Positions 17,256 through 26,437 of a stretch of DNA of 64,000 nucleotides are shown here, piece after piece. The DNA is from Syntrophomonadaceae bacterium (GTDB lineage: Bacteria > Bacillota > DSM-12270 > Thermacetogeniales > Thermacetogeniaceae). The stretch spans positions 1 to 64,000 of the forward strand of contig DULK01000093.1 in assembly GCA_012840385.1 (NCBI GenBank), read 5' to 3'. The notes under the pieces are model-generated. The model made no database searches. It saw only the letters and a program-made list of their open reading frames with translations, and was not told where the DNA came from. The translations under genes and the position numbers were made by a program. Each line of letters begins with the position of its first letter. The stretch's first letter is position 1.

Positions 17256-17357
17256 CCCCCTGATCTTCCGGTAAATAATGATCACTTATTGTCGAAAAAG
17301 GAAGTGTATAATAAAAGGTAGGACACTTCCTGAGTGCCGGAAAGGGAGGGGTTTGAG

Positions 17358-18671
17358 TTGTTCGTAACTTTTGGTGAAGGGACGGGTAAGCATGCTAACA
17401 TAGAAAGGGTTATTGAAAAGCAGTTGTTGCAGCGGCTGCTAAATTCCTTTTCTTCCGCCACCAGGCTGTTTGTTGCCGTGACCGATGTTGACGGTGAGTG
17501 TATACTCACATCAGATAAAGGAGACTGCGAATTCTGCCGCCTGGTAAAGGCGGATCCGGTTGGCATGGAACGCTGCCGGGGTTCTTACGCCCGTGCCGGC
17601 AAACAGGCGAAAAAGTGGAACGAGCCCTATTTTTTCAGGTGCCATGCCGGGCTGATCGCCTGGGCCTGCCCGATCCTTTTGAACAACATCCATGTCGGAA
17701 ATATGATCTGCGGACAGGTCCTGATGTGGGAGCCGGAGGAGCTTTTCTGGCTGGAAATGAAAGAGTCGACAAAGGACCTCAGGCAGGACAGCGAGGTTCT
17801 GTTGGAGGCGGCGCATAAGCTGGAGATCGTTTCGGCAACCCAGGTGCAGGCGGCCGCAGACCTGCTCTTTATCATAGCCGGTTACCTGGCGAAGGCTGGC
17901 ACCGATCTCTTCGATTACCAGCAGAAGCTGCGTACAGTCGGCTCCTGGCTCTGGGTGGAGAACTACAAGCGCAGAGAAGCCCGGGAGAATGAAGGCGCGG
18001 GTTCGGCTGCACGCTTTTTCGATCTGGAAAGCCAGATTTTTGCCGAGATCCGCCAGTCAAACATCGAAAAGGCCAGGCAGTTGCTGGACAGGCTTGCCCT
18101 GGAATTTTTTACCCGCAGCAAGGGCCAGATCGAGGTCATTAAGGGGTTAAGCATCGAATTCATCGGCTCGCTGGCCCGGCTGGCCACGGAGTGCGGAATT
18201 AAATTCGAGGAATCATTCAGGTACGGGATGCTTAAATTCAATGAACTCGAGAAAGCCGACACGGTGGAGAAGGTCTTCCTGTGGCTCCTGTCCACCGGGA
18301 ACTCCTATATCGACCTGCTTGCCGATCAAAAGGAAGACGAAGGAGAAGCCGTGATTAAAAAGGCCATGTCATACATCCAAAACAACTATGTCTCTCCCGA
18401 CCTTTCCCTTGAAGAGATATCGAAAGCCTGCTATATCAGCCCTACATACCTGAGCAGGCTCTTCAAAAAGAAAAAGGGATACACCCTGATGGAACACATC
18501 AGGAATGTCCGGATCGAACAGGCGAAGCTTCTTTTACAGGAGCGGGATATGACGACGAGTGAAGTTGCACAAAGTGTCGGCTACAGCGATCGCACCTATT
18601 TTTGCAAGGTTTTCAAGCAGGTCGTCGGTTTGAGCCCCAACGAATACAGGAAGAAATTCATGATCCAGTAA
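17358..18671 (+). CDS. PocR-domain AraC-type regulator
   Basis: A 437-residue transcription regulator. The N-terminal PocR-type ligand-binding region (about 15–180) contains the Cys-rich CEFCRLV...CRGSYARAG...RCHAGLIAWACPI pattern. A helical linker follows, then a C-terminal pair of AraC helix-turn-helices (about 340–437; LSLEEISKACYISPTYLSRLF, SEVAQSVGYSDRTYFCKVF). PocR-type sensors often sit by corrinoid and methyltransferase genes. It most likely controls the adjacent amine operon in response to the substrate. TTG 17358 follows GGGAGGGG; the frame is open to 17334. Confidence 0.88.
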   Translation: MFVTFGEGTGKHANIERVIEKQLLQRLLNSFSSATRLFVAVTDVDGECILTSDKGDCEFCRLVKADPVGMERCRGSYARAGKQAKKWNEPYFFRCHAGLIAWACPILLNNIHVGNMICGQVLMWEPEELFWLEMKESTKDLRQDSEVLLEAAHKLEIVSATQVQAAADLLFIIAGYLAKAGTDLFDYQQKLRTVGSWLWVENYKRREARENEGAGSAARFFDLESQIFAEIRQSNIEKARQLLDRLALEFFTRSKGQIEVIKGLSIEFIGSLARLATECGIKFEESFRYGMLKFNELEKADTVEKVFLWLLSTGNSYIDLLADQKEDEGEAVIKKAMSYIQNNYVSPDLSLEEISKACYISPTYLSRLFKKKKGYTLMEHIRNVRIEQAKLLLQERDMTTSEVAQSVGYSDRTYFCKVFKQVVGLSPNEYRKKFMIQ

Positions 18672-18680
18672 GGCCGGATA

Positions 18681-19355
18681 TCAAGGCTTGGCGATGTCGA
18701 GCAGTTTCTTGTTGTTGTTTAACAGGTCGTGTACCACCTTGATGGCTTCGTGGGGAGTATCGGCATAGGCGTCTGCCCCGATGGATACGGCAAATTCCTT
18801 TGTGACAGGCCCGCCCCCCACGATTATCTTGATGGAGTCCCGCACCCGGTGGATGTAAAGCATCTCGATGACGTTGGACATCTCCCCCATGGTGGTGGTG
18901 AGCAGGGCGGACATCGCCAGCAGGTCGGGCTTGTACTGTTTCACGGCCTGCACAAAATTGAGGGCGGTGACGTCAACCCCGAGATCGATTACCTCATACC
19001 CGGCGAATTCAAGAAAAAGGGCAATCAGGTTCTTTCCGATGTCGTGAATGTCGCCGGCCACCGTGCCGATGATGATCCTCTTTCCCCGGGCGGCTTGCCG
19101 CTTGTAGGGCTTCAAGGCGTAAAGGCCGGCCTTGATCGCACGGGAGGCGAGCAGTACGTCGGGGATATTGAAGTCCGCTCCCTGAAATTGTTCGGCTACC
19201 TGCCTTGTGGCGGGGATTAACGCCTCTTCCAGGATCTCTTCCGCGCTCATGCTCATCTTCAAGCCTGATTCAACCAGCCTGGCTGCCTCATTGGCCTCAC
19301 CGTTCAATATCGCTGCTGTAATTTCCTTGAAAATGTAACTGCGGCCTGGCTTCAA
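18681..19355 (-). CDS. Second corrinoid methyl-carrier protein
   Basis: A 224-residue protein of the MttC/MtgC type, with a helical cap and a B12-binding domain bearing GDIHDIGKN near the middle (TVAGDIHDIGKNL). It differs clearly from the carrier at 13.7 kb, so it is not a recent duplicate. It lies tail to tail with the PocR–AraC gene and has no methyltransferase beside it, so it must serve an enzyme encoded elsewhere or share one of the local ones. TTG 19355 sits nine bases after AAAGGAGGT; the longer frame to 19475 is not typical of the family. Confidence 0.87.
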   Translation of the reverse strand: MKPGRSYIFKEITAAILNGEANEAARLVESGLKMSMSAEEILEEALIPATRQVAEQFQGADFNIPDVLLASRAIKAGLYALKPYKRQAARGKRIIIGTVAGDIHDIGKNLIALFLEFAGYEVIDLGVDVTALNFVQAVKQYKPDLLAMSALLTTTMGEMSNVIEMLYIHRVRDSIKIIVGGGPVTKEFAVSIGADAYADTPHEAIKVVHDLLNNNKKLLDIAKP

Positions 19356-19706
19356 CCCGGCACAACCTCCTTTTACGGGGCACCAGCTATACCTCTCACA
19401 TTTTATTCTTCTCGGCCCGTACCAGGACTCCTTCTCCGCCGGTTGAGATCTCGAGATCTTTTGCGGTGCAAACATTTATGTCCCCCTCGATTACACCAAA
19501 AAGCATGAAAATACTCCGGCGGATGAACTTGCTGCATATAGGGAAGACCTGCACCTCATGTCAGACTGGGGAATAACCGTCAGCCGTACATATTTTCATA
19601 AAAATTGTCGCATGCGAGAAGGAACCGGACTTAATATAACGAATCATAAATCTCATTATATGCCTGTTACCGCTACTTCATACCCCGCCCCGGCAAGAGG
19701 CAGGCG
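19356..19706. other. Divergent gap with no gene seen
   Basis: This gap between the minus-strand corrinoid gene and the permease fragment should hold the corrinoid gene's promoter. I find no clear promoter pair, no coding frame with a ribosome site, and no remains of the missing permease N-terminus. Confidence 0.45.
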
Positions 19707-20210
19707 ATGCGTTACACCCTCTCAAGATGGGTGCGGCGGGCTCCCAGGCCGGTTCTCTCCGCCGCCGTATTTTTTGCAATAGCCTTTGTTATGAACAATT
19801 CAGGGCTTCAGAACGTGGGTGGGGCATGGAAGGTTGTGGATCACAGTTCCAACATGATCTGGGTTCTCGCCCGGGGTTCGGCCCTGGCCTTCGGCGCCTT
19901 TTATCCCTTCATCAGCGCCTTTATGGGACTGTTCGGCGGCTTTATCAGCGGCAGCGAGGCATCCACCATTGCCATGTTCACGAAGTACCACCTCCTGACC
20001 TCCAGGATGCTCAACGTCAACGCCCTGGTGGTGACCGCAGCAACCGCCATCGGCGGCGGCCTGGCCAGCGTCATCTCTCCGGCCAAGCTCCAGAACGCCG
20101 CGGCGACTATCGACGCCCTGGGAATCGAGAGCAGGGTGATCAGGACGGCATTTCTGATCTCGGTGCTAATTACCGTTGTTGCGGCCATGATCGCCCTTAT
20201 AGTGGCATGA
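19707..20210 (+). pseudogene. C-terminal fragment of an L-lactate permease family protein
   Basis: The 167 residues match the last third of LctP/LldP lactate permeases. Features: FGGFISGSEASTIAMF resembles the family's glycine-rich GSxxSxxxxF motif, GGGLASVISPAKLQNAAATI follows, and the protein ends in a hydrophobic helix. Intact permeases are about 500–560 residues. The first two thirds are absent upstream. The frame is clean with three or four membrane segments and an ATG, so it may be expressed, but it is most simply a decayed transporter gene. Confidence 0.6.
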
Positions 20211-20404
20211 TCGAGGGACGATGGTGTGAATGCGAAGGCCCGGCTGTTTAACGCCGGGCGCTGCCGTTTGTGGCGAAAGGGCCGGGAATATTGGAAATTG
20301 TGGCTGCGTTGGTGTATGCTATTGGTGGTGAATTGCAACGTCGGTATTCTGCAGGTGAAATGGAAATCATAATACAGGGATAGAAAACCGGTGCAGGTGG
20401 GATG

Positions 20405-21511
20405 ATGAAACAGGTCAAAGCAACTCGCTATTACAGGGTGGACAGGGAGCACCCGGCACCTGATGTTATCGAGGCTGCGGCCCGGGTAATCAGGGGAGGC
20501 GGAACGGTGGCCTTTCCCACCGAGACGGTCTACGGTTTGGGGGCGAACGGGCTGGACCCGGAAGCTGTGGAGAAGATCTTCCGGGCCAAGGGTAGGCCGC
20601 GGGGAAATCCCCTGATCCTGCACGTCTCCTCCCTCGACCAGGCCCGGGGGCTGGTGGCTGCATGGCCTCCCGAGGCGGAGACCCTGGCGCGCCTGTTTCT
20701 TCCCGGCCCCCTGACCCTGATCCTGCCGCGGGCCCCCGTGGTTCCGGATGTGGTAACGGCAGGACTGCCCAGCGTCGCCCTGCGTTATCCCGCCCATCCG
20801 GTTGCCCTCGCCCTGATCGAGGCGAGCGGCGTTCCCATTGCCGCCCCGAGCGCCAACCTTTCCGGTCACCCGAGCCCTACCTGTGCGGCGCACGTTCGGT
20901 CGGATCTGGACGGCAGGATAGACGTCATCCTTGACGGGGGCCCCACCGAGGTGGGGTTGGAGTCCACCATCCTGAGTCTTACCGGTGACCGGCCGGTTCT
21001 TCTGAGGCCGGGCGGAGTGACCAGGGAGCAGATCGAAAAGGCCTTGGGGGTGGAAGTCAAGCTCCATGAAGCCGTACTGACCGGACGGCCGCGTCCCGAA
21101 AACCCCGAAAAGGGGGCAGGCAGCGAAGCGACCGCCGTCGCTCCTTGCCCCGGGCTGTTTTTCAAGCATTATGCCCCTCGCGCCCGGGTGATCATGGTTA
21201 CGGGGGATCCGGACCGGCAGGCGGCCAAGATCGGTGACTATCTGAACTCGCACCAGGACCTCAGGATCGGCGTGCTGGCGACGGAGGAAAACGCCGTTTC
21301 CTACCGGGAAAGCACCATACCGCCGGCGCACCTGGAGATTCTCGGTTCCCGCCGGAACCCGCCGGAAATTGCGAGTCGCTTTTTTGGCGCCCTGCGCAAC
21401 TGCGATGATCATGAAGTGGATATAATTCTGGTAGAAACCATACCGGCGGCGGGAATTGGTCTTGCAGTGATGAACCGCCTGTGCCGGGCGGCGGAGAATC
21501 GGGCCATTTAA
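20405..21511 (+). CDS. tsaC: L-threonylcarbamoyladenylate synthase (Sua5/YwlC)
   Basis: A 368-residue enzyme making threonylcarbamoyl-AMP, the first step of the t6A37 modification of ANN-decoding tRNAs. The YrdC domain covers about 1–210 with GGTVAFPTETVYGLG, KGRPRGNPLILHV and PSANLSGHPSPT. The extra Sua5 C-terminal domain is present (KHYAPRARVIMV near 260). ATG 20405 is favoured over 20402 by spacing. It resumes the conserved Firmicute order tsaC–ywlE–rpiB–glyA. Confidence 0.95.
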   Translation: MKQVKATRYYRVDREHPAPDVIEAAARVIRGGGTVAFPTETVYGLGANGLDPEAVEKIFRAKGRPRGNPLILHVSSLDQARGLVAAWPPEAETLARLFLPGPLTLILPRAPVVPDVVTAGLPSVALRYPAHPVALALIEASGVPIAAPSANLSGHPSPTCAAHVRSDLDGRIDVILDGGPTEVGLESTILSLTGDRPVLLRPGGVTREQIEKALGVEVKLHEAVLTGRPRPENPEKGAGSEATAVAPCPGLFFKHYAPRARVIMVTGDPDRQAAKIGDYLNSHQDLRIGVLATEENAVSYRESTIPPAHLEILGSRRNPPEIASRFFGALRNCDDHEVDIILVETIPAAGIGLAVMNRLCRAAENRAI

Positions 21512-21572
21512 GCTGTTGCCGCTGATTAGAGAGGGGTCTTTATGTTACGGCTGACGAAGGGGTGAAGTGCTG

Positions 21573-22265
21573 ATGAAGCGGATTTTGTTTGTCTGCACGG
21601 GCAATACCTGCCGGAGTCCTATGGCCGAGCACCTCGCCCGCAAGGTTCTGCACCGCATGAACCTGGAGGACAGGATTGAGGTGGCCTCGGCGGGCCTCTC
21701 CGCTCTTCCCGGAGCTCCGGCCAGCGGGGAAGCGCGGGCCGTCCTGGCGAGCAAAGGAATTGACCTCAAAGGCCACCGGGCGGTGCAGTTGAGCCCGGAG
21801 CAGATACGGCAGGCAGATTTGATTTTTACCATGACTGCAGGCCAGAAGCGGCAGCTGCTCGAGCTTTACCCCGAAGCCCGCAATAAGGTTTTTGTTTTGA
21901 AAGAATACGGTGAACAGGGGTTGCAGTCGGGGCATGCCTCTCGTTTGAGCGAGGTCCTGAGAAGGATCGAGGAAAAGAGGATCAGGTTCCAGGCTGCCCA
22001 CGGCAAACGCATCAGCAGGCTGGAGCAGGAAAGGGCGGAAATCCTGAAGCGGCTTCAGGAGATAGAAGACGAACTGGTTTCATGGCAGGATCTCTTGAAG
22101 GAGGAGCTCCGCCCGGAGGCCGATGAACTGCGCCGCCTGGAGGAGGAAATGTCCGGATACGATATTCCGGACCCTTTCGGGCAGTCCCGGGAGGTTTACG
22201 AGGAGTGCGCCTCAGAACTTGCCAGGGCGATTGAAGCGGCAATCAGGCGCCTGGCGGAGGAGTGA
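21573..22265 (+). CDS. LMW protein phosphatase (YwlE-like) with coiled-coil insertion
   Basis: A low-molecular-weight phosphatase; the YwlE branch removes phosphate from protein arginine. The P-loop CTGNTCRSPMAEH starts at residue 8 and the general acid lies in DIPDPFG near 197. Usual length is about 150 residues, but this protein has 230. The extra 75 or so residues (about 118–192) sit between the central strand and the DPFG loop. They are highly charged and helical (EEKRIRFQ, RLEQERAEILKRLQEIEDEL), a likely coiled coil. ATG 21573 follows GAAGGGGTGA by seven bases. Confidence 0.88.
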   Translation: MKRILFVCTGNTCRSPMAEHLARKVLHRMNLEDRIEVASAGLSALPGAPASGEARAVLASKGIDLKGHRAVQLSPEQIRQADLIFTMTAGQKRQLLELYPEARNKVFVLKEYGEQGLQSGHASRLSEVLRRIEEKRIRFQAAHGKRISRLEQERAEILKRLQEIEDELVSWQDLLKEELRPEADELRRLEEEMSGYDIPDPFGQSREVYEECASELARAIEAAIRRLAEE

Positions 22266-22369
22266 ATGTTGTTTAAAAAAGAGGAAATATGGAACTTGAT
22301 CACGAAATCTTAAAATGGCAGCTTCCCGGCAGTTGAAGCCAATCTAGTTCGGTTAGGAAGGTAAGTCCC

Positions 22370-22825
22370 ATGCGTATTGCGATCGGAAGCGATCATGCCG
22401 GTTTTCGCCTGAAGGAAAAGGTTAAGAACCGTTTCAGTTCACCCCAGATCGAGTTTTCAGACTTCGGGGTAAGTTGTCCCGAACCGGCGGATTACCCCGA
22501 TATTGCCGAGCCGGTGGCCGAGGCTGTGGCACGGGGTGAGGCCGACCTGGGGATCCTGATCTGTGGCACGGGGATAGGAATGGTGATCGCCGCAAACAAG
22601 GTCCCGGGCATCAGGGCAGCCCTCTGCCACGATCTCTTTACGGCCCGGGCAGCCCGGGAGCATAATGATGCCAACATCCTGACCCTTGGGGAGAGGGTTA
22701 CCGATCCCGATCTGGCCTGCCAGATCGTTTCGGAGTGGCTGAAAGCCGGTTTCCAGGGGGGTCGCCACGCCCGGCGCCTCGCCAAGATCCGTGCCCTCGA
22801 AGAAAAACACTGTAAAAAGACCTGA
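22370..22825 (+). CDS. rpiB: Ribose 5-phosphate isomerase B
   Basis: A 151-residue RpiB/LacAB sugar isomerase that interconverts ribose 5-phosphate and ribulose 5-phosphate. Family marks: IAIGSDHAGF at the start, DFG near 36, LICGTGIGMVIAANKV near 70–85 and the AREHNDANILTLGER stretch. It lies between the phosphatase and glyA in the usual Firmicute order. TAGGAAGGTAAG precedes the ATG. Confidence 0.95.
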   Translation: MRIAIGSDHAGFRLKEKVKNRFSSPQIEFSDFGVSCPEPADYPDIAEPVAEAVARGEADLGILICGTGIGMVIAANKVPGIRAALCHDLFTARAAREHNDANILTLGERVTDPDLACQIVSEWLKAGFQGGRHARRLAKIRALEEKHCKKT

Positions 22826-22858
22826 ACCGGTTATCCCGCGGGAAACAGGAGGTAGAAG

Positions 22859-24106
22859 ATGGATTGGATCGAAAGGTACCTGATGCCGGTGGACCCCGAG
22901 GTTGCCGCAGCCATCCGGTCTGAGGCAAGACGGCAGCAGGAAAAGATAGAACTGATCGCCTCGGAGAACTTCGTCGACCGGGCGGTTCTCGCAGCGCAGG
23001 GCTCGGTGATGACCAACAAGTATGCCGAGGGGTATCCCGGGCACCGCTACTACGGCGGCTGTGAATACGTGGATGTGGTGGAGAACCTGGCCAGGGAAAG
23101 GGCCAGGGCAATTTTCGGTGCGGACCATGTAAATGTACAGCCCCACTCGGGTACACAGGCGAATACGGCGGTGTTCTTTGCGGTTTTGAAACCCGGCGAC
23201 CGCATCCTGGGCATGAACCTGACCCACGGCGGACACCTGACCCACGGCAGCCGTGCCAATATTTCCGGGAATTACTACGAAAGCCACTTTTACGGGGTCA
23301 ACGACGACGGCTATCTTGATTACGAGGAAGTCCGAAAAAAGGCTCTGGAGGTGCGGCCCCGCCTGATCATAGCTGGGGCGAGCGCTTATCCCAGGATCAT
23401 AGATTTCGCCGCCTTTGCCGGGATTGCCAGGGAGGTCGGAGCATACCTGATGGTGGACATGGCCCACATTGCCGGCCTTGTGGCCGCCGGATTGCATCCG
23501 AACCCGGTTCCCGTTGCCGAGTTTGTCACAACCACCACCCATAAAACCCTGCGCGGCCCCCGGGGTGGGATGATCCTGTGCCGGGGAAAATACGCCTCCG
23601 CCATCGATAAGGCAGTCTTTCCGGGGATTCAGGGCGGGCCGTTGATGCATGTGATCGCCGCCAAGGCCGTCTGCCTGAAGCAGGCCCAGTCCGAGGAGTT
23701 TCGCCTCTACCAGCAGCAGGTGGTGAAAAACGCCCGCGTCCTGGGAGAAACCCTGGTCGGGTACGGTTTCGCCTTGGTCTCAGGGGGAACCGACAACCAC
23801 CTGCTTCTTGTGGACCTCCGCAATAAGAACCTCACCGGAAAAGAAGCGGAATCAATCCTGGATAAAGTGGGAATAACAGTAAATAAGAACACCGTTCCTG
23901 CGGACCCACGGGGCCCGCAGGTTACCAGCGGAATCCGCATCGGCACTCCCGCCGTGACGAGCCGGGGCATGAAAGAACGGGAAATGGAGATGATCGGGAG
24001 GGCAATCCATTGCGTCCTTTCCCACCCCGGCGATGCTGCAAAACAGGAGGAAGCCCGCCGGATCGTCCGGAAGCTGTGCACTGCTTTCCCCCTGTATCGG
24101 GAATAG
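22859..24106 (+). CDS. glyA: Serine hydroxymethyltransferase
   Basis: A 415-residue PLP enzyme that converts serine and tetrahydrofolate to glycine and methylene-tetrahydrofolate. Signatures: [40 protein letters not shown], and the PLP lysine in [26 protein letters not shown] precedes the ATG. It could use one-carbon units delivered by the methyltransferase island. Confidence 0.97.
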   Translation: MDWIERYLMPVDPEVAAAIRSEARRQQEKIELIASENFVDRAVLAAQGSVMTNKYAEGYPGHRYYGGCEYVDVVENLARERARAIFGADHVNVQPHSGTQANTAVFFAVLKPGDRILGMNLTHGGHLTHGSRANISGNYYESHFYGVNDDGYLDYEEVRKKALEVRPRLIIAGASAYPRIIDFAAFAGIAREVGAYLMVDMAHIAGLVAAGLHPNPVPVAEFVTTTTHKTLRGPRGGMILCRGKYASAIDKAVFPGIQGGPLMHVIAAKAVCLKQAQSEEFRLYQQQVVKNARVLGETLVGYGFALVSGGTDNHLLLVDLRNKNLTGKEAESILDKVGITVNKNTVPADPRGPQVTSGIRIGTPAVTSRGMKEREMEMIGRAIHCVLSHPGDAAKQEEARRIVRKLCTAFPLYRE

Positions 24107-24109
24107 GTG

Positions 24110-24583
24110 ATGATTTTGTTGAACAGGCCCGGCTGGAACGACTACTTCATGGAGATCGCCCGGGTGGTGGCTCGGCGTTCCACCTGTGTGCGGCGCCAGG
24201 TGGGAGCAATCATCGTCAAGGAGCGCCGCATCCTCTGCACCGGCTATAACGGAGCGCCGGCGGGTTTGCCGCACTGTGCCGAGGCCGGCTGCCTGAGGGA
24301 GAGGCTCGGCGTTCCTTCCGGTGAAAGGCACGAGCTGTGCCGGGGGCTGCACGCCGAGCAGAATGCCATCATTCAGGCCGCCCTGCACGGAATCAGCATC
24401 AGGGGCGGGACGTTTTATATCACGCACCGGCCCTGCACCCTTTGTGCCAAGATGATCTGCAATGCGGAAATAAGGGAAGTATTTTTTCAGGGGGACTACC
24501 CTGACCGGCTCGCCCTCGACATTTTCAGAGAGGCGGGGGTGAAGCTGGTCAGCATGGGGCCTGAGACGGGAGAGGGTGATTGA
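24110..24583 (+). CDS. dCMP deaminase (ComEB type)
   Basis: A 157-residue zinc cytidine/deoxycytidylate deaminase that supplies dUMP for dTTP synthesis. The zinc and catalytic motif is [16 protein letters not shown] gives the two cysteine ligands. An extra CAEAGC...[10 protein letters not shown] region is typical of ComEB. It starts directly after the glyA stop (GTG 24107 or ATG 24110), so it is coupled. Confidence 0.92.
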   Translation: MILLNRPGWNDYFMEIARVVARRSTCVRRQVGAIIVKERRILCTGYNGAPAGLPHCAEAGCLRERLGVPSGERHELCRGLHAEQNAIIQAALHGISIRGGTFYITHRPCTLCAKMICNAEIREVFFQGDYPDRLALDIFREAGVKLVSMGPETGEGD

Positions 24584-24899
24584 GATCAAGACGAAGGATA
24601 TCACGCTGCCGCGCCTGAACAACCTGACGCCGACCCTGGAATCCACCGCTCTGAAGCTGATGGAGGAGGCTGGGGAACTCGCCCAGGCCATCGGCAAGTT
24701 CCGGGGTTTGAGCGGCGAGCAGATGGTTTTGAACGAGCAGCAGGTGGTCGACTGCATACTGAGAGAGCTGCTGGACGTGGCCCAGACGGCGGTATCCCTC
24801 ATGTTCGTGCTGGAGGAGGAGTACGGTGCGGATGTCGGGGCCGCCCTGGAGCGCCACATCAAGAAATTGATCAAGAAAGGCTATCTTCGGGTGGAGTAG
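24576..24899 (+). CDS. MazG-like nucleotide pyrophosphohydrolase
   Basis: A 107-residue all-helical protein of the MazG/dUTPase-like superfamily. [16 protein letters not shown] and [15 protein letters not shown] supply the EExxE...ExxD-type metal-binding pattern. Such enzymes hydrolyse non-canonical or excess NTPs and dNTPs. The GTG start overlaps the dCMP deaminase stop by eight bases, which links it to nucleotide clean-up. Substrate is not determinable. Confidence 0.78.
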   Translation: MIEIKTKDITLPRLNNLTPTLESTALKLMEEAGELAQAIGKFRGLSGEQMVLNEQQVVDCILRELLDVAQTAVSLMFVLEEEYGADVGAALERHIKKLIKKGYLRVE

Positions 24900-24920
24900 G
24901 ACGGAACGGCGGCAGAGGAC

Positions 24921-26087
24921 ATGAGGAAAAGAATCAAGGTATTGAGCATCTTCGGCACAAGGCCGGAAGCAATTAAAATGGCTCCCGTGATTAAAGAATT
25001 GGAGAGCCACCCCGACAGCATCAACAGCCGGGTGGTGGTCACGGCACAGCACCGGGAGATGCTCGATCAGGTCCTGCGGGTTTTCTCCCTGCAGCCCGAC
25101 TACGACCTGGCCGTCATGCGGCCCGGCCAGGATCTTTTTGATGTTACAGAGGCGGTGCTGCGGGGTTTGAAAAACATCCTTGCCCGGGAAGAGCCGGACA
25201 TGGTGCTGGTGCAGGGGGACACCACCACCACCTTTGCCGGGGCGCTGGCCGCTTTTTACTGCCGGATTCCGGTGGGCCACGTGGAAGCCGGTTTGAGGAC
25301 CTATGAAAAGTATGCACCCTTTCCGGAGGAGGTCAACCGTGTCCTGACTTCGCACCTGGCGGATCTCCATTTTGCTCCCACGGTTACCGCCAGGGATGCC
25401 CTGCTGAGAGAGGGTATAGAAGGCGAAAAGATCGTCATCACCGGAAACCCGGTCATCGACGCCCTGCACCTGGCCGTCAAAAGACCCTTCCGGCTGGAAC
25501 CCGAACTGGAGCGGGCGTTTCAGGAGAACCGCCGGGTCCTTTTGCTGACCACCCACCGGCGGGAGAACCTGGGAGGGCCGCTGCGGGAAGTTTACCGGGC
25601 CCTGCGCGGCCTGCTGGACCGCTACCGGGACCTGGGGGTTATCTTTCCGGTTCACAGAAACCCTGCGGTGCGCAGGGAGGTGGAGCGGGTTCTGGCCGGG
25701 GTTGAACGGGTCTATTTGACCGAGCCCCTCGACTACCTCCCCTTCATTAATGTAATGAAGAGGGCGTACCTCGTCCTCACAGACTCGGGTGGGATCCAGG
25801 AGGAGGCGCCGGCCCTCGGCAAGCCCGTACTGGTCCTGCGGGATGTGACGGAGCGCCCGGAGGCCGTGGCAGCCGGTACGGCCATGCTGGTGGGGACGGA
25901 CCGGGAGCGGGTGGAGGCGGCGGTGGGCCGCCTGCTCGAGGATCAGGATGCCTACCGGGAGATGGCGGAGGCCGTCAACCCGTACGGGGACGGCAACGCC
26001 GCCAGACGCATCGTGCAGGCGGTTTTGTGGTATTTTAACAGGGGACCGGCGCCGGAGGCCTTTTGCCCACCGGCAGTTGGTGTATAA
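24921..26087 (+). CDS. wecB: UDP-N-acetylglucosamine 2-epimerase
   Basis: A 388-residue non-hydrolysing GT-B-fold epimerase that makes UDP-ManNAc for wall polymers. Marks: FGTRPEAIKMAPVI at the N-terminus, QGDTTTTFAGALAAF, HVEAGLRT, and the C-terminal TDSGGIQEEAPALGKPVLVLR. It lies between the nucleotide genes and the ATP synthase genes, a common Firmicute position. Confidence 0.95.
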   Translation: MRKRIKVLSIFGTRPEAIKMAPVIKELESHPDSINSRVVVTAQHREMLDQVLRVFSLQPDYDLAVMRPGQDLFDVTEAVLRGLKNILAREEPDMVLVQGDTTTTFAGALAAFYCRIPVGHVEAGLRTYEKYAPFPEEVNRVLTSHLADLHFAPTVTARDALLREGIEGEKIVITGNPVIDALHLAVKRPFRLEPELERAFQENRRVLLLTTHRRENLGGPLREVYRALRGLLDRYRDLGVIFPVHRNPAVRREVERVLAGVERVYLTEPLDYLPFINVMKRAYLVLTDSGGIQEEAPALGKPVLVLRDVTERPEAVAAGTAMLVGTDRERVEAAVGRLLEDQDAYREMAEAVNPYGDGNAARRIVQAVLWYFNRGPAPEAFCPPAVGV

Positions 26088-26179
26088 TTTTTTTAGCTGT
26101 TGTGTTTTTAAAGAGGATTTTCGATAAAATAAGCGAATATAATTTGAGGCGTTTGTTTTGTTCAGAGGGCAGGGAGTGT

Positions 26180-26428
26180 ATGGCCAAGAAGAAGGATAGC
26201 CCTGCTGCCGCCGCCTGGCGGGTGCTGGGACTGATGACGAATATCGGGATTACGCTGGCGGCTGCTGTTTTGATCGGCTATTACATGGGGCATTACCTCG
26301 ACAGGTGGTTGCTGCACAGGACCGATTCCTGGTTTACGATTATCTTCGCCCTTTTCGGTATCGCAGCAGGCTTTCGAGCTGTTTTTCGGATGCTCAACCA
26401 ATCTCTTGACGGTGGGGGTAAGGAGTGA
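26180..26428 (+). CDS. atpZ: AtpZ-like ATP synthase accessory protein
   Basis: An 82-residue protein with two hydrophobic segments (about 17–37 and 50–70) and a short charged tail. It matches the small AtpI/AtpZ proteins proposed to help magnesium or calcium uptake or c-ring assembly. ATG 26180 follows GGGAGTGT; the frame is open upstream into wecB, but that part is unlike the family. It heads the ATP synthase gene cluster. Confidence 0.75.
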   Translation: MAKKKDSPAAAAWRVLGLMTNIGITLAAAVLIGYYMGHYLDRWLLHRTDSWFTIIFALFGIAAGFRAVFRMLNQSLDGGGKE

Positions 26429-26437
26429 TGACCCGCC

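Noticed and set aside
19901-21412. 503-residue minus-strand open frame
   Set aside because: It is the reverse frame of the permease fragment and tsaC and has no domain pattern.
22457-23650. 397-residue minus-strand open frame over rpiB and glyA
   Set aside because: It is opposite two certain genes, with no ribosome site or motif.
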